A DNA stretch of 64,000 nt from Pseudomonas nunensis (GCF_024296925.1 NZ_CP101125.1:3660501-3724500), one strand, 5' to 3'; numbered from the stretch's first letter, positions 51,772-62,347 are shown. Program-made: numbers and translations. The notes: generated from the sequence alone by a model not told the origin.

Positions 51772-53121
51772 TTAATGTGAAGCGGCGTGGCGCGGCACCA
51801 CGACGTCGTTGCGCGGGGTTGGCTTACCGGCTTTCGGGGTGGTGCGGGCAAAGAAGATCACCACGGCGGCCACCAGCGACGTCGCCGCCAGGCCGTACAG
51901 GCCACCTTCGATCGAACCGGTGGATTGCTCCAGGAAGCCGAACGCCGTTGGGGCGACGAAGCCGCCGAGGTTGCCGATGGAATTGATTAGCGCAATCACC
52001 GCCGCCGCGATCCGCGCATCCAGATAACTTTGCGGAATCGGCCAGAACAGCGCCGACGCAGCCTTGAAGCCGATGGCAGCAAAACAGATCGCGACAAAGG
52101 CGAAAATCGGGCCGCCGGTGGTGGACATGAACATGCCGAACGCCGCGATCACCAGGGTCAGCGCGACCCAGGCCTGCTGGAATTTCCATTTGCTGGCCAT
52201 GGCCGCGAAGCCGTACATCGCGATGATGGAAATGATCCACGGCACCGAGTTGAACAGGCCGACCTGGAAGTCGCCGAGGTTGCCCATTTTCTTGATCATG
52301 CTCGGCAGCCAGAACGTGGCGCCGTAGATCGTCAGAGCGATGGAGAAGTAGATGAAGCAGAACAACGCAATCTGCCGGTCCGCCAACAGCTTGAACATCG
52401 AAGGCACAGGGCCTTTCGCAGCCTCGCGGACTTGCTGTTCTTCGGCGATGGCAGCAATCAGCGCACCCCGCTCCTCATCGCTCAGCCATTTCGCTTCGCG
52501 TGGATGGGATTGCAGCCAGAACCAGACAAACCCGCACAGCACGATGGAAGCGAAGCCCTCGATCAGGAACATCCACTGCCAGCCATGCAGATTCAAACCG
52601 TTGACGTTCAACAATGCGCCGGAGACCGGGCCGGAAATCACCGAGGCAATCGCCGAACCGCTAAGGAACACCGCCATGGTCTTGCCGCGTTCAGACGCCG
52701 GCAGCCACTGGGTGAAGTAATAAATGATGCCGGGGAAGAATCCGGCCTCTGCCGCGCCGAGGATAAATCGCAGCACATAGAAACTGGTTTCACCTTTGAC
52801 GAAGGCCATCGCCATCGCGGCGGCGCCCCAGGTGAACATGATCCGCGTCAGCCAGACGCGCGCGCCGTAGCGCTGCAGCAGCATGTTGGACGGCACTTCG
52901 AACAGCGCGTAACCGACGAAAAACAAACCGGCGCCCAAACCATAGGCTGCGGCGCCAATGCCGAGGTCCGTCTCCAGGTGGCTGCGCACGAAACCGATGT
53001 TGACCCGGTCGATGTAGTTGACGATGAACATGACCACGAACAGCGGCAGCACATGGCGCTTCACTTTCGCGGCGGCACGCGCAAGTACCGTGGGCTCCGG
53101 CGAACTCTGGAGGGTTTTCAA
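51772..53121 (-). CDS. gudP: MFS permease, glucarate/galactarate transporter type (ACS family)
   Basis: 449 residues, twelve helices, anion:cation symporter family: FIVNYIDRVNIGFVRSHLET in helix 1, GYALFEVPSNMLLQRYGARV, and AAEAGFFPGIIYYFTQWLPA. It starts with TTG 53121 behind GGGAG. It is first in the operon with gudD, so uptake of D-glucarate or galactarate by proton symport is likely. A LysR gene diverges from it 105 bases away. Confidence 0.88.
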   Translation of the reverse strand: MKTLQSSPEPTVLARAAAKVKRHVLPLFVVMFIVNYIDRVNIGFVRSHLETDLGIGAAAYGLGAGLFFVGYALFEVPSNMLLQRYGARVWLTRIMFTWGAAAMAMAFVKGETSFYVLRFILGAAEAGFFPGIIYYFTQWLPASERGKTMAVFLSGSAIASVISGPVSGALLNVNGLNLHGWQWMFLIEGFASIVLCGFVWFWLQSHPREAKWLSDEERGALIAAIAEEQQVREAAKGPVPSMFKLLADRQIALFCFIYFSIALTIYGATFWLPSMIKKMGNLGDFQVGLFNSVPWIISIIAMYGFAAMASKWKFQQAWVALTLVIAAFGMFMSTTGGPIFAFVAICFAAIGFKAASALFWPIPQSYLDARIAAAVIALINSIGNLGGFVAPTAFGFLEQSTGSIEGGLYGLAATSLVAAVVIFFARTTPKAGKPTPRNDVVVPRHAASH

Positions 53122-53205
53122 GGGGCTACTCCCGATCTTGTTTTTTTGGGGACGAATCGATCATGGACGCAGCAATTGATCCCGTCTAATCTAACTTGGC
53201 ATTCG

Positions 53206-53228
53206 ATTGATACCTGGATTAGATCAAT
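53206..53228. promoter_or_regulatory. ATTGAT-N11-ATCAAT inverted repeat before the LysR gene
   Basis: Six-base perfect arms, ATTGAT at 53206 and ATCAAT at 53223, the latter overlapping the LysR start codon. Its position fits an autoregulatory LysR site in the divergent gud promoter. Confidence 0.45.
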
Positions 53229-54132
53229 GTTCGAACTCACCCAGCTGCGCTGCTTCACCACGGTCGCCACCGAACTGAATTTTCGTCGCGCCGCCGAACG
53301 CTTGAACATGACGCAACCGCCGCTCAGTCGACAGATTCAATTGCTGGAGCATCACCTGGGTGTCGAGTTGTTCACCCGCACCACCCGCAGCGTCGCCCTG
53401 ACCGCCGCCGGTCGCGCGTTCTTCATCGAAGCGCAGAACCTGCTGGAGCGTGCCCAGCAAGCGGCAGCCACCGCCCGGCGCTTTGCCGAGGGCGACATCG
53501 GCACGGTCAACATCAGTTTCGTCGGCAGCGCAGTGTATGAATTCCTGCCCAAGGTCATCGCCGAAGCACGGCTCAAACAGCCTCACGTGAAAATCGATCT
53601 GTCGGAGATGAACACCTACCAGCAGCACGAAGCGCTGCGCGCCCGCCGCATCGACCTGGGCATCGTTCGTGCGCCGTTGCTGGAACCGGGCTACGCCACC
53701 GAATGCCTGGTGCGCGAGCCGTTCGTCCTCGCCGTGCCGAGCAATCATCGGCTGGCGAGTGCCGAAAGCGTGTCCGTGCAAGACCTCGACGCCCAACCAT
53801 TCCTAATGTACTCCCACGCCGCCTACCCGCCGTTCAACGAACTGCTGACCGGTATGCTGCGTTCGGCGCGCGTCGCCCCGGAATACGTGCAATGGCTGGG
53901 CTCGTCGCTGACCATCCTGGCGCTGGTCAACGCTGGCATGGGCCTGGCCCTGGTACCGCGTTGCGCTACAAGCGTGGTGTTCAAGAACGTGGTGTTCCGC
54001 GACATCGACCTGGGGGAAGGTGTGCAAAGCGAGCTGCATTTGATCTGGCGCGAGAACAATGACAACCCGGCGTTTGCGATGTTGCTGGAAGGGATTCGGC
54101 GGGCGGTCCGGGACGGCTGGGGAGCGCCGTGA
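53227..54132 (+). CDS. LysR-family regulator of the glucarate operon
   Basis: 301 residues: helix-turn-helix FRRAAERLNMTQPPLSRQIQ (about 18-37) and a substrate-binding domain with YPPFNELLTGMLRSA. It resembles CatR/BenM-like and sugar-acid LysR proteins. It is divergent from gudP-gudD and most likely activates them with glucarate or a related aldarate as coinducer. ATG 53227 lacks an obvious strong ribosome site. Confidence 0.87.
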   Translation: MFELTQLRCFTTVATELNFRRAAERLNMTQPPLSRQIQLLEHHLGVELFTRTTRSVALTAAGRAFFIEAQNLLERAQQAAATARRFAEGDIGTVNISFVGSAVYEFLPKVIAEARLKQPHVKIDLSEMNTYQQHEALRARRIDLGIVRAPLLEPGYATECLVREPFVLAVPSNHRLASAESVSVQDLDAQPFLMYSHAAYPPFNELLTGMLRSARVAPEYVQWLGSSLTILALVNAGMGLALVPRCATSVVFKNVVFRDIDLGEGVQSELHLIWRENNDNPAFAMLLEGIRRAVRDGWGAP

Positions 54133-54156
54133 ACGCCTTTTCGACAGGCATGAAAA

Positions 54157-54180
54157 AGCCCAATCTTTTCAGATTGGGCT
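54157..54180 (-). terminator. Rho-independent terminator of the trehalose synthase gene
   Basis: AGCCCAATCT and AGATTGGGCT are perfect 10-base arms with a 4-base loop. On the minus strand the hairpin is followed by TTTTT, so it terminates the gene ending at 54201; it may also stop the LysR transcript. Confidence 0.88.
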
Positions 54181-54200
54181 CCGACCACTCCAGCACAGCC

Positions 54201-56267
54201 CTAAAGCATCGGTGAAGTGCTCACCACCCGTAGCGCCAGACCTTCAAACGCATCCAGCGTAATGGTGAACTCGCCCTCAGGCGTGAGATCACCTTCGACC
54301 CGTTCATTGATGATGTCGACCACCGGCCCCGGCGCGATATTGGGCAGGTGCAGGGTTTCGGTGATCGGCGTCGAGCCGAAGTTCAGCGCGGTGATTTGCG
54401 TGCCTTTGCCGGCCGGCAATTCGTGAACCATGATCAGCAGCCCTGGATGTTCGACGTCCGGGATCAGGATCTGGCGGCTGGCGGCAATGTCGTAAGCGCG
54501 ACGTGCGGCGAGGATTTTGCGCAACTGCGAGACGAACGAATCCGGGTCTTTCAATTGGCTCGGCAAGCTGCCGTACAACGTCTTCGGTCGCGGCATTTGC
54601 CCGGCGGACAATGGCGCATCCGGGTTGAGGTCCACCAGATCGTAGGCGCCGCGATGAATCCAGCGCGTGTCACCGTCGCCCATTAGATGTTCAACCTGTT
54701 CCGCCGGCAACGGCAGCGCACCGACCAAATCCCAACCCGACAGCGCGAACACGCCCGGCTGCATGGCGTTGTACATCACCAACAGTAAATGCACCTGGCG
54801 AATCTGCTGGATGTCGGCGGTGGTGATCGCGTCAAGGTCACGAATCCCCAGCGCGGCGGTGATGATGCTCGCGGTGGTGCAAGACACCCCGTTGGTGACG
54901 AATTTCAGGTTGTACGGCGCGTGCTCGCCGGCCAGGCGTTCGTACATTTGCTCGCGAATGTGCTCACGCAAAATGCTGCCGGGAAAGGTCTGGCCTTGGA
55001 AGAGGTAGGTGTCGTGGGCGTGCAACGTCCAGAAATGCACGAGTTCCAGGGTCAGTTCGTCGTGGTTCTGCAACGCATGGATCAACGAGCCCGGATCGAT
55101 GCCCTGGGTGTGCATCTGTCGCAGCATCAGGCGCAGGAATTCGGTATCGCCCATCAACAGCGCATGCTGGTAAGCCGGACGCGTGATGAAGTCGTACGAA
55201 AGATCAGCACCGCCATGGGACATCGCGGCGATGTCGTCGACGGTCAGGTTGAGCTCCTGGAAGCTGAAGCCGCCGGCCTTGCGGATCGCCCCGGCGAGCA
55301 ACTGATTGCCGGTGATCGACAATGGATGGCTTTCAGACCAGGCAGTGCCGTCGAGCTTGCGTTCAACGCCGAGGAAGCCGTTGGCATCCAGGCGCAGAAT
55401 CTTCGCGCCCATCACATCGATGGCATGCAACGCATCACCGATGATCATTTGCTGCGCGGCGAAGGTCGGGTCCAGCCAGTTCAACGACGGCTGCCCTTCC
55501 TTGAAGTAATGCAGGTAAACCCAGCGCCGTGGCTTGCCGTCGACGCCGATCACGACATCGGTGGCGCTCCAGTCGGTTTCCTTGACCCCCGGCTCGAAGA
55601 AGATCACACGCTGCAATTGCCCGACGATGTAATGTTTGTCCCGCAGCACATCGACCTGCGCCGGGCTGAGGTTCTGAGCGTCGCGGCCTTCGGCGATGTC
55701 CGGCAGCAGCGGCCAGTCTTCCTCGCGGATCTCGACCATGTGGTACAGGCCCGGATAATCCTCATACGCCATCTCGGCCAGGCGGAAATCCGCGCCTTTG
55801 CCGGTGTGCGAAGGGATCACGTCATCGATGATCACCGCGTTGTGCGCAGCGGCCATGCGGGTCAGCGCCTGAAGCTGGGCCTCGGTGCCCAGTTGCGGGT
55901 CGATCTCGAAACTGATGCGGTCGAAATTGCCGTCAATCGTTGGCGTGTGTTCAGTGCCCGTCAGGCCACCGGACATTTTCAGCGGCCCGTTGTGGATGCC
56001 CTGGATACCGATTCTCGACAGTGCATGCCACAGGGTTTCATCCCCCAACGCCTCCAGCACCGTGCCATTTTCACGGGTCACGATGGAGGCCGGGTACGCG
56101 GTGAACCACACCGACGCCAGGGCCGAAGCATCCCGGGGCCGCGTATGCGCATACGGTTGTTGCCACAGGCGGCCTTGCCCGGAATACAACTTGGCCCGTT
56201 GTTTTGCCGCATGCAGCATGGATTGCTCGACCAGCCAGGTCACTTGGTTCTTTTCAGCAGCCGTCAT
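54201..56267 (-). CDS. treS: Trehalose synthase, Pseudomonas type (GH13)
   Basis: 688 residues, the size of the trehalose synthases described from P. stutzeri and P. putida, which interconvert maltose and trehalose. GH13 motifs are [13 protein letters not shown] (region I), [11 protein letters not shown] (nucleophile Asp), FSFQELNL (acid/base Glu) and [10 protein letters not shown] (region IV His-Asp). Residues about 560-688 form the C-terminal beta domain. It is cytosolic. ATG 56267 has AGGTAA eight bases upstream, and a clear terminator follows. It is not linked here to glgE or treY/Z genes. Confidence 0.88.
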   Translation of the reverse strand: MTAAEKNQVTWLVEQSMLHAAKQRAKLYSGQGRLWQQPYAHTRPRDASALASVWFTAYPASIVTRENGTVLEALGDETLWHALSRIGIQGIHNGPLKMSGGLTGTEHTPTIDGNFDRISFEIDPQLGTEAQLQALTRMAAAHNAVIIDDVIPSHTGKGADFRLAEMAYEDYPGLYHMVEIREEDWPLLPDIAEGRDAQNLSPAQVDVLRDKHYIVGQLQRVIFFEPGVKETDWSATDVVIGVDGKPRRWVYLHYFKEGQPSLNWLDPTFAAQQMIIGDALHAIDVMGAKILRLDANGFLGVERKLDGTAWSESHPLSITGNQLLAGAIRKAGGFSFQELNLTVDDIAAMSHGGADLSYDFITRPAYQHALLMGDTEFLRLMLRQMHTQGIDPGSLIHALQNHDELTLELVHFWTLHAHDTYLFQGQTFPGSILREHIREQMYERLAGEHAPYNLKFVTNGVSCTTASIITAALGIRDLDAITTADIQQIRQVHLLLVMYNAMQPGVFALSGWDLVGALPLPAEQVEHLMGDGDTRWIHRGAYDLVDLNPDAPLSAGQMPRPKTLYGSLPSQLKDPDSFVSQLRKILAARRAYDIAASRQILIPDVEHPGLLIMVHELPAGKGTQITALNFGSTPITETLHLPNIAPGPVVDIINERVEGDLTPEGEFTITLDAFEGLALRVVSTSPML

Positions 56268-56418
56268 AAAACAATTACCTATTGTCGGAGTAAAACCGCA
56301 ATTGGCCAGTGCCTACGTACAGCAAAGGCTTCGCTCGTCTTTATATGAGGGCCTGGCGTGGCATTCGTTGCGTCGGAGTGGCAGGAAGCTGGAGATAGGC
56401 AATTATTTCGAAGCCCCG

Positions 56419-56460
56419 CGTCAGGTACGTCGGTGACAGATCAGTCGCAGCAACCACCTG
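56419..56460 (-). pseudogene. Remnant of an AraC-family regulator
   Basis: The minus strand encodes VVAATDLSPTYLT, matching VAAATYLSPTYLT in the AraC protein at 62348; the first 20 bases (CGTCAGGTACGTCGGTGACA) are identical to 62591-62610 and the rest differs by a few bases. No further AraC sequence surrounds it, so it is a small relic of a paralogue or of a rearrangement. Confidence 0.55.
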
Positions 56461-56468
56461 CGGCAGAC

Positions 56469-58103
56469 CTAGACCTCGCTCACTAGCACATCAGCGATGC
56501 GGATGCTCAGCGCAGCGCCGGTCAGCGTCGGGTTGACACACGATGACGACGGCATGACGCTGGTGCCGGCGATGAACAGGTTGGCGTGGTCGTGGCTGCG
56601 GCAATCGCGGTCCACTACCGAGTCCTTCGGGTCGTCGCCCATGATGGTCGTGCCCATGATGTGCTGGCGGTTCTGAAAGTTGACATCGGTGCTGAGGATA
56701 TCGGCGTCCAGCAGTTCCGCGAACTTTTTGAAGTCCACCAGCGCTTTCTCTTTGCCGGCATGCCAGTAGTCAGGAACGCTGTAGTAGATCTCCGGTACTG
56801 GCAGCCCAACGGCGTCGAACTTGGTCTTGCTCGGCGTCACGCGGTTTTCCGGCAGCGGCAGTGTTTCAAAGTCTACGGCCCAGTTGAGTGAGCGTGCCGA
56901 CTGCAAACGAATCTGCTCGTCCAGCCTGGAGCCCAACACACCCTTGGCGATCAGGTTAGTGGTGATCTGCGAGGTCGGAACCGTGTTGCGGACCTTGATC
57001 TTGTAACCCGGGTAATCCTTGCGGAAGGCACCGTCGCGGCTGTTCAGATACACCAGCAGTTGCGTCGGTCCTTCACCGGGCCACATGTCCTCCTTGGTCA
57101 TGACGTTCATGCTGATACCGGTGTGGTCCATCAGATTACGGCCCACCTGATCGGAAGAGTTGGCAATGCCGTTCGGGTACTTATCGGAGGTCGACATCAG
57201 CAGCAGCTTCGGCGATTCGATGCCATACGCGGCAAGTACGAAATAACGAGCCGTCAACTTGTGGGTCGACTTGTCAGGGCGCATGTACCAGATGGCGTTG
57301 ATCTTGCCGTCATCCCCGGCTTCGATTTTGTAGACGACTGAGTTTTCCAACACCTTGGCGCCATGGCGCTCCGCTTCGTCGATGTGCATTGAGCCGTCGT
57401 ATTTGGCGGCAATCGGGCACACCGGGTTGCAGTTGTTGTTACCGGCGCAGGGTGGTCGCTTGCCGTATGGGCGGGTGGCGCGGCCATTGGGTTCGAGTAT
57501 CGGATTGTATCCGCCCTTGCTGAGCATTTCCGAGAGTCGGGTGAACATGTAGCTGGGCTTGAGACCTTCCATCGGGTACGGAATCGAACGTGGCGGAAAA
57601 GCGTCGCCGCCCTGCCCGCTTTCATCCTGACCATCGACGCCGGACACCCCCAATTCAGTCTCGGCCCGGGCATAGAATGGTTCCAGTTCGTCGTAGCTGA
57701 TCGGCCAGTCACGACCGCGACCGTACAAGGACTTCAGCCGGAAGTCGTTGGGCAGCATGCGCCATAGCGACGAGCCGAAGTGCCAAGTGGTGCCGCCGAC
57801 AACCCGCAAGTAGGACGTGTTGTATTTGACCGGCCCGACCTGTTGCAAATAGTCACCGTACGTCGACGGCGCGTGTGGCAAGCTCGGGTACGGCGATCCG
57901 GCCCCCTGCAACTTGGCGTTGGCCAGGGACAGCTTGACGGGCGCGTTGCGGAAGGTCTCGACCACATCCCGCCGATTGACCCGCGGCCCCGCCTCGAGAA
58001 CGATCACCGATTTGCCCGCTTTGGCCAGACCGGTTGCAATCAGGCCGCCCATGACACCGGAGCCGATGATGACTACGTCGGCGTCGAAATCACCGTTGCT
58101 CAT
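56469..58103 (-). CDS. GMC-type FAD dehydrogenase, large subunit (gluconate 2-dehydrogenase type)
   Basis: 544 residues of the GMC oxidoreductase family: the FAD motif IIGSGVMGGLIATGLAKAG is at 12-30, VVGGTTWHFG at 101-110, and the C-terminal His/Asn region is MGTTIMGDD ... SSCVNPTLTG. Three cysteines, Cys219, Cys225 and Cys229, have the C-x5-C-x3-C spacing that binds a [3Fe-4S] cluster in FAD glucose dehydrogenase. Periplasmic catalytic subunit, exported with the Tat-signal small subunit and passing electrons to the cytochrome c subunit. Its start overlaps the small-subunit stop (ATGA). Gluconate is the likeliest substrate; other sugars or polyols are possible. Confidence 0.87.
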   Translation of the reverse strand: MSNGDFDADVVIIGSGVMGGLIATGLAKAGKSVIVLEAGPRVNRRDVVETFRNAPVKLSLANAKLQGAGSPYPSLPHAPSTYGDYLQQVGPVKYNTSYLRVVGGTTWHFGSSLWRMLPNDFRLKSLYGRGRDWPISYDELEPFYARAETELGVSGVDGQDESGQGGDAFPPRSIPYPMEGLKPSYMFTRLSEMLSKGGYNPILEPNGRATRPYGKRPPCAGNNNCNPVCPIAAKYDGSMHIDEAERHGAKVLENSVVYKIEAGDDGKINAIWYMRPDKSTHKLTARYFVLAAYGIESPKLLLMSTSDKYPNGIANSSDQVGRNLMDHTGISMNVMTKEDMWPGEGPTQLLVYLNSRDGAFRKDYPGYKIKVRNTVPTSQITTNLIAKGVLGSRLDEQIRLQSARSLNWAVDFETLPLPENRVTPSKTKFDAVGLPVPEIYYSVPDYWHAGKEKALVDFKKFAELLDADILSTDVNFQNRQHIMGTTIMGDDPKDSVVDRDCRSHDHANLFIAGTSVMPSSSCVNPTLTGAALSIRIADVLVSEV

Positions 58104-58651
58104 AGTTTGAAATCCTGAGTGGCTGCTGGTTTGGGACCCCAAGAGTTCGGGCCGCCACCATAAGTAGGGATGATGAGAATGCCGTGGGTCGGGCCGTACA
58201 TCATGGCTTGCGAATAGCTGATCATTTGCGCATCTGCCGGCTCACCGACAACGCCGAGGTACCAGGCTGAAATAATGCTGGTCGCGGTCGCCTTCAACGA
58301 GGGATCTGCGTCGGTCAGTGCCAGGTATTCATCGACGTGTTTGAAGCCCCGCTCGCCCACCAGTTGTTTGAGGGCAATCACGTTGGTCATGAAGTTCGGT
58401 GCTCGCTTGGCCAGTGCCGCGTAATAGCGTGCCGCCAGAACCGGGTTGACCGTACGGCTCACCAGAAACTGCGACAGAGCGATGAAATCAGCGTCTGACT
58501 GCGCAGCCGCCATGACCGATTGCCAAGGCATCAGGCCGCTGACCATCGCGGTCACACCCACGGCGACAGAGGCGCGCAGCAGGCTGCGACGCGACAGTAC
58601 CGAAGAGGCGGAGGGAATCGGTGTGGGTTTGTCAGTCATCGAATTTTCCAT
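58100..58651 (-). CDS. Small subunit of the FAD dehydrogenase, Tat-exported
   Basis: 183 residues with a twin-arginine signal (LSRRSLLRASVAVGVTAMVS, about 19-38) that probably carries the signal-less large subunit to the periplasm as a hitchhiker. The remainder matches the subunit 3 family of gluconate 2-dehydrogenase/sorbitol dehydrogenase. AGGAGGT gives ATG 58651 an excellent start. It lies between the cytochrome gene (3-base gap) and the large-subunit gene (4-base overlap). Confidence 0.88.
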   Translation of the reverse strand: MENSMTDKPTPIPSASSVLSRRSLLRASVAVGVTAMVSGLMPWQSVMAAAQSDADFIALSQFLVSRTVNPVLAARYYAALAKRAPNFMTNVIALKQLVGERGFKHVDEYLALTDADPSLKATATSIISAWYLGVVGEPADAQMISYSQAMMYGPTHGILIIPTYGGGPNSWGPKPAATQDFKL

Positions 58652-58654
58652 CGT

Positions 58655-60028
58655 TCAGACCTCCTGGCGTCTACGGCGCGAGATCAACATCATTGCCATC
58701 AGACCGATCAGCACGACCGCAAGGACGATGACTGGAATGGTCAATTTCGCCATGACCGCCAGCGGCGCCTTCGGCCCGCCCTCCCGCACCTGCGCCACGT
58801 CGGCGGCAGTGACGTTCAGGGCGGCGTTGCCGTAACGAGACAGCACATAGTTGCTGACGTCGGCAATCTGCTGGTCGTTGAGGCGGTCGGTGAACAGTGC
58901 GTCGGGGCCGAATGCCGGCATGTCGATTGCCACACCGTCTACTTCGCGATGCACGCCGTAGACAATCGCGGCGATCAAGTTGTCGCTGCGACTGGTGGCG
59001 GTGTTGTGGAACAGCGAAGGATACTCACGAGTGCCCTGGCCGTTGGCCTGGTGACAGTTGGCGCATGTGCCACTGAAGATGTGCCAGCCCGGATTGTCCT
59101 CGGGTTTGCCGCCGCGCAGGGTCAGCTCATCGGTCGAGGCTTGGCCGAATTCGTGTCGGGCCTTGGTCTCCCCGGTGTTGATCGGTTGTGTTTGCAGCAG
59201 GTAGGCCGCGATGGCCTTGAGGTCCGCGCCCTCCAAGTGTTGCAGGCTGTGCTCGACCGCTTCGGCCATCGGTCCGGCGGCTTGCGCTTTGTCGTCGGCG
59301 TGACCGGTGCGCAGGTAAGCGACCAGTTCATCGCTGGACCAGGCGCCGATGCCGCTGGTTTTGTCGGACGTGATGTTAGGCGCATACCAACTGCCGAGCG
59401 AACCACCAGCAAGCGGCTTGCTGGTATCGGCGGCCATCAGGAAGTTGCGCGGGGTATGGCAGGTATCGCAATGGGCCAGTGCGTTGACCAGATAGTCACC
59501 TCGGTTCACCTCGGCGGATTTGTCCGGATCCGGTGTAAAGCGCTTCTGACTGTGGAACAGCGCGTTCCAGCCGAGCATCGAGGAGCGGATGTTGAACGGG
59601 AAATCGAGGTCGGTTTTATGCGTCGTCGCATCGACGGGCTGCACTTCGTGCATGAAATAGTTGTAGAGCTCACCCACATCGGCGTCGGTCATTTTCGCGT
59701 AAGAGGTATACGGCATTGCCGGGTAGAGATGCGTGCCATCTGGCGTTACCCCGTCTCGTACTGCACGGGCAAACTGCTCGCTCGTATAACCGCCGATGCC
59801 AGCGGTTTTGGAGGGGGTGATGTTGGTCGAATAAATGACCCCCATCGGCGAACCGAGCGGATAACCACCCGCAAATGGCTTGCCCCCTGGCGCGGTGTGA
59901 CAAGCCACACAATCTGCCGCGACCGCCAGGCGCTTACCCGGCGACGCCGAGGCATCCAGTACTTGACCGTGAGCGCCGCCAGCGGCGCAAACCAACAGCG
60001 TTAGTAATCCGTTAAAAGCAGTTCTCAT
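58655..60028 (-). CDS. Membrane-anchored tri-haem cytochrome c subunit
   Basis: 457 residues. A signal peptide (MRTAFNGLLTLLVCAAGGAHG) is followed by three cytochrome c domains with CVACH at 40-44, CDTCH and CANCH, and a C-terminal membrane helix (IPVIVLAVVLIGLMAMMLIS) with a basic RRRR tail. It accepts electrons from the FAD subunit and passes them to ubiquinone, as in periplasmic gluconate or sorbitol dehydrogenases. ATG 60028 has AAGGG upstream. First gene of a three-gene operon. Confidence 0.92.
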   Translation of the reverse strand: MRTAFNGLLTLLVCAAGGAHGQVLDASASPGKRLAVAADCVACHTAPGGKPFAGGYPLGSPMGVIYSTNITPSKTAGIGGYTSEQFARAVRDGVTPDGTHLYPAMPYTSYAKMTDADVGELYNYFMHEVQPVDATTHKTDLDFPFNIRSSMLGWNALFHSQKRFTPDPDKSAEVNRGDYLVNALAHCDTCHTPRNFLMAADTSKPLAGGSLGSWYAPNITSDKTSGIGAWSSDELVAYLRTGHADDKAQAAGPMAEAVEHSLQHLEGADLKAIAAYLLQTQPINTGETKARHEFGQASTDELTLRGGKPEDNPGWHIFSGTCANCHQANGQGTREYPSLFHNTATSRSDNLIAAIVYGVHREVDGVAIDMPAFGPDALFTDRLNDQQIADVSNYVLSRYGNAALNVTAADVAQVREGGPKAPLAVMAKLTIPVIVLAVVLIGLMAMMLISRRRRQEV

Positions 60029-60636
60029 GCCTTTTCCCTTACCCGTTTTACTCGGCATGTCTTCTATCCTGAGCAACTGCATTCATGACTTTCAAGATTC
60101 GGCCATCACTGACAAATTTGACATGTCGTACGATGTCATATGTTTACCTGGAAAGAATATTTCACACTCCGAAACGCCTGGCAATACGCCATCATGCAAA
60201 AATTTATTATTCGATAAAGGCGTCTATTACGGCCGTCTTAACGATATTTACGGCCTGAGAATCGTCACATTAATGTGAATCTGAGCGCGGGCGAGTGGAT
60301 TTTTTTCAGTTTTGCTCATGCTTGCATGCCTGTGCTTTTATTTTTGATTGCCGTCATCAACATAAAAGCATCTATATAGTTGATTTAAATGGTTTTATTT
60401 CAAAAATAACGACTTGCACAGATCGTCTGACAATTTCTGAAAAAAGCCTCACAAATGCACGAAACAGGTGAATTTTGGCGTCGAAACGCCCGTTCTAGAG
60501 GGGTTTTTCAGGCATTCGCATTACGTGGCGCTTTAGCCTTTTGCGAATTTGTCGATAGACATACGACGACCGATCACATCAGTGACGTCGGTGCACTTCA
60601 TAGACTGTTCAGTCAAACCCTTTTCAGGACATACCG
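60029..60636. other. AT-rich intergenic region between divergent dehydrogenase and chemoreceptor genes
   Basis: 608 bases with no supported gene; short open frames here lack ribosome sites and typical codon bias. The stretch about 60085-60430 is unusually AT-rich for this chromosome and probably holds both promoters. No repeat family member was seen. Confidence 0.5.
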
Positions 60637-62277
60637 ATGAGCTGGCTTAACGACGCAAAACTTTCGACTAAATTAATCACTTCATTCGCGCTCTGTGCGC
60701 TGATTACTCTCGGCGTTGGCGTACTGGGAAGCCAGGGCGTGGCCGCGCTGTCGGAGAGCCTGAAGTCCGTGTTCAACAACAACCTGGTTGCCATCGCGAA
60801 CACCGCTCAAACCAAAACCAAGGCCGTTGGGCAAAGCCGCGATCTTTATCGGCTATACATCGCCCACGCCTCCAACGCGCCGCAGAATGTGAAAGACGAG
60901 TTCATCGCCTCGATGAAGGCCAACCAACTGGCGAGCGAGCAAGCGTTTGCCGAATACCGTAAGCGCCCCTTGGCTGACGATGAGCGGGCGGCAGGTGACA
61001 AGATGTTGCTTGACTGGCCGGTGTATCAGGCGAAGGTCCAGCAATACATCACGTTGCTGAACGCCAATGATTTGGAACCAGCCCGTGCCCTGCTCCTCGG
61101 CGACCTGCAAAAAAATTATCGCGTAGTCATGGATGAACTGACCGTGATGGTCGACTCCAATGACCGTCAGGTCGCAGAAAGTGCGGCGGACGCCACCGCT
61201 CAAGAGTCGTCTGCCAAAAATACCCTGTACTCGGGCATCGTCTTGGCGTTCATCGCTGCGATTCTGCTGGGGTTGTTCATCAGCCGCCTGATCAGCCGTC
61301 CCATCGCCACCGCAGTAGCCAGCGCCCAGCGCATTGCCGAGGGTAATTTGACTGAGGCTATCGTCAGCACCGGGCGCGATGAAACCGGCCAGTTACTGAC
61401 CGCCCTCGGCGACATGCAACTCAGCTTGAAGGAAACGATCCAGCAAATTGCCAGCGCCTCTGACCAACTGGCCTCGGCAGCGGAAGAACTGACCGCTGTC
61501 ACCGATAACGGCAGTCGAGGCCTGATCCGCCAGAACGATGAAATCCAGCAAGCCGCTACAGCGGTAACCGAAATGACCTCGGCGGTGGAAGAAGTGGCCC
61601 GCAATGCTGTGTCCACGTCCGAAGCCTCACGCTCGACCAGCGAACAGGCCAGCAATGGCCGCGACAAAGCCCGGAACGCCGTCACTGCAATCAACAACGC
61701 CACCTCTGAAATTGCCTCGTCGACCACCATGGTCAAGGATCTCGCGGGGCGAGTGCGTGACATTGGTAAAGTGCTGGACGTGATTCGCGGTATCGCCGAA
61801 CAGACCAACCTGTTGGCCCTCAACGCCGCCATTGAGGCCGCCAGGGCCGGCGAGCAGGGTCGCGGCTTCGCCGTGGTCGCCGACGAAGTTCGCGCACTCG
61901 CCGCACGCACCCAGGCGTCGACCGGCGAAATCGAAGGCATGATCAATGCCGTGCAAACCAGCGCCGATCAGGCCGTGTCCGCCATGGGCAAAAGCCAGGC
62001 ACTGGTCAACGATACCCAGTCACTCGCTCACGCCACTGGCGAGGCGCTGGAACTGATCGCAGAAGGCATTTCGCAGATTAACGAGCGCAATATCGTCATC
62101 GCAACGGCCTCGGAGGAGCAGGCCAACGTTGCCCGGGAAGTCGACCGCAACCTGGTCAATATTCAGGACCTGTCGGCGCAAACAGCGGCGGGTGCGCATC
62201 AGACCAACGCCTCAACCCAAGAGCTGTCGAACCTGGCAATCTCGTTTAACACCTTGGTCAACCGCTTCCGCTTGTAA
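60637..62277 (+). CDS. Methyl-accepting chemotaxis protein
   Basis: 546 residues. Transmembrane helix 1 is at about 13-33; a four-helix-bundle periplasmic ligand domain spans about 34-190; helix 2 is at about 196-215 ([17 protein letters not shown]); then come a HAMP domain and a signalling domain with the invariant hairpin ([20 protein letters not shown], then [17 protein letters not shown]). AGGA precedes ATG 60637. The ligand is unknown. Neighbouring sugar-acid oxidation and transport genes make an organic or sugar acid plausible. It has no C-terminal CheR-docking pentapeptide. Confidence 0.93.
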   Translation: MSWLNDAKLSTKLITSFALCALITLGVGVLGSQGVAALSESLKSVFNNNLVAIANTAQTKTKAVGQSRDLYRLYIAHASNAPQNVKDEFIASMKANQLASEQAFAEYRKRPLADDERAAGDKMLLDWPVYQAKVQQYITLLNANDLEPARALLLGDLQKNYRVVMDELTVMVDSNDRQVAESAADATAQESSAKNTLYSGIVLAFIAAILLGLFISRLISRPIATAVASAQRIAEGNLTEAIVSTGRDETGQLLTALGDMQLSLKETIQQIASASDQLASAAEELTAVTDNGSRGLIRQNDEIQQAATAVTEMTSAVEEVARNAVSTSEASRSTSEQASNGRDKARNAVTAINNATSEIASSTTMVKDLAGRVRDIGKVLDVIRGIAEQTNLLALNAAIEAARAGEQGRGFAVVADEVRALAARTQASTGEIEGMINAVQTSADQAVSAMGKSQALVNDTQSLAHATGEALELIAEGISQINERNIVIATASEEQANVAREVDRNLVNIQDLSAQTAAGAHQTNASTQELSNLAISFNTLVNRFRL

Positions 62278-62347
62278 GCACCGAAACAGGACGAGCGGCT
62301 CTGCTTAAGCTGCACGTCCACCGTTAAAACAACCTCTTCTCAATCGA

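Noticed and set aside
52030-53226. Long plus-strand open frame running antisense to gudP and continuing into the LysR gene
   Set aside because: The part before 53227 is a mirror of the permease; the LysR domain begins at ATG 53227.
54789-56348. 519-codon open frame antisense to the trehalose synthase gene
   Set aside because: The opposite frame holds complete GH13 motifs; this one has none.
58520-60004. Long open frame antisense to the cytochrome c gene
   Set aside because: Three CxxCH sites, signal peptide and membrane anchor on the minus strand show which strand is coding.
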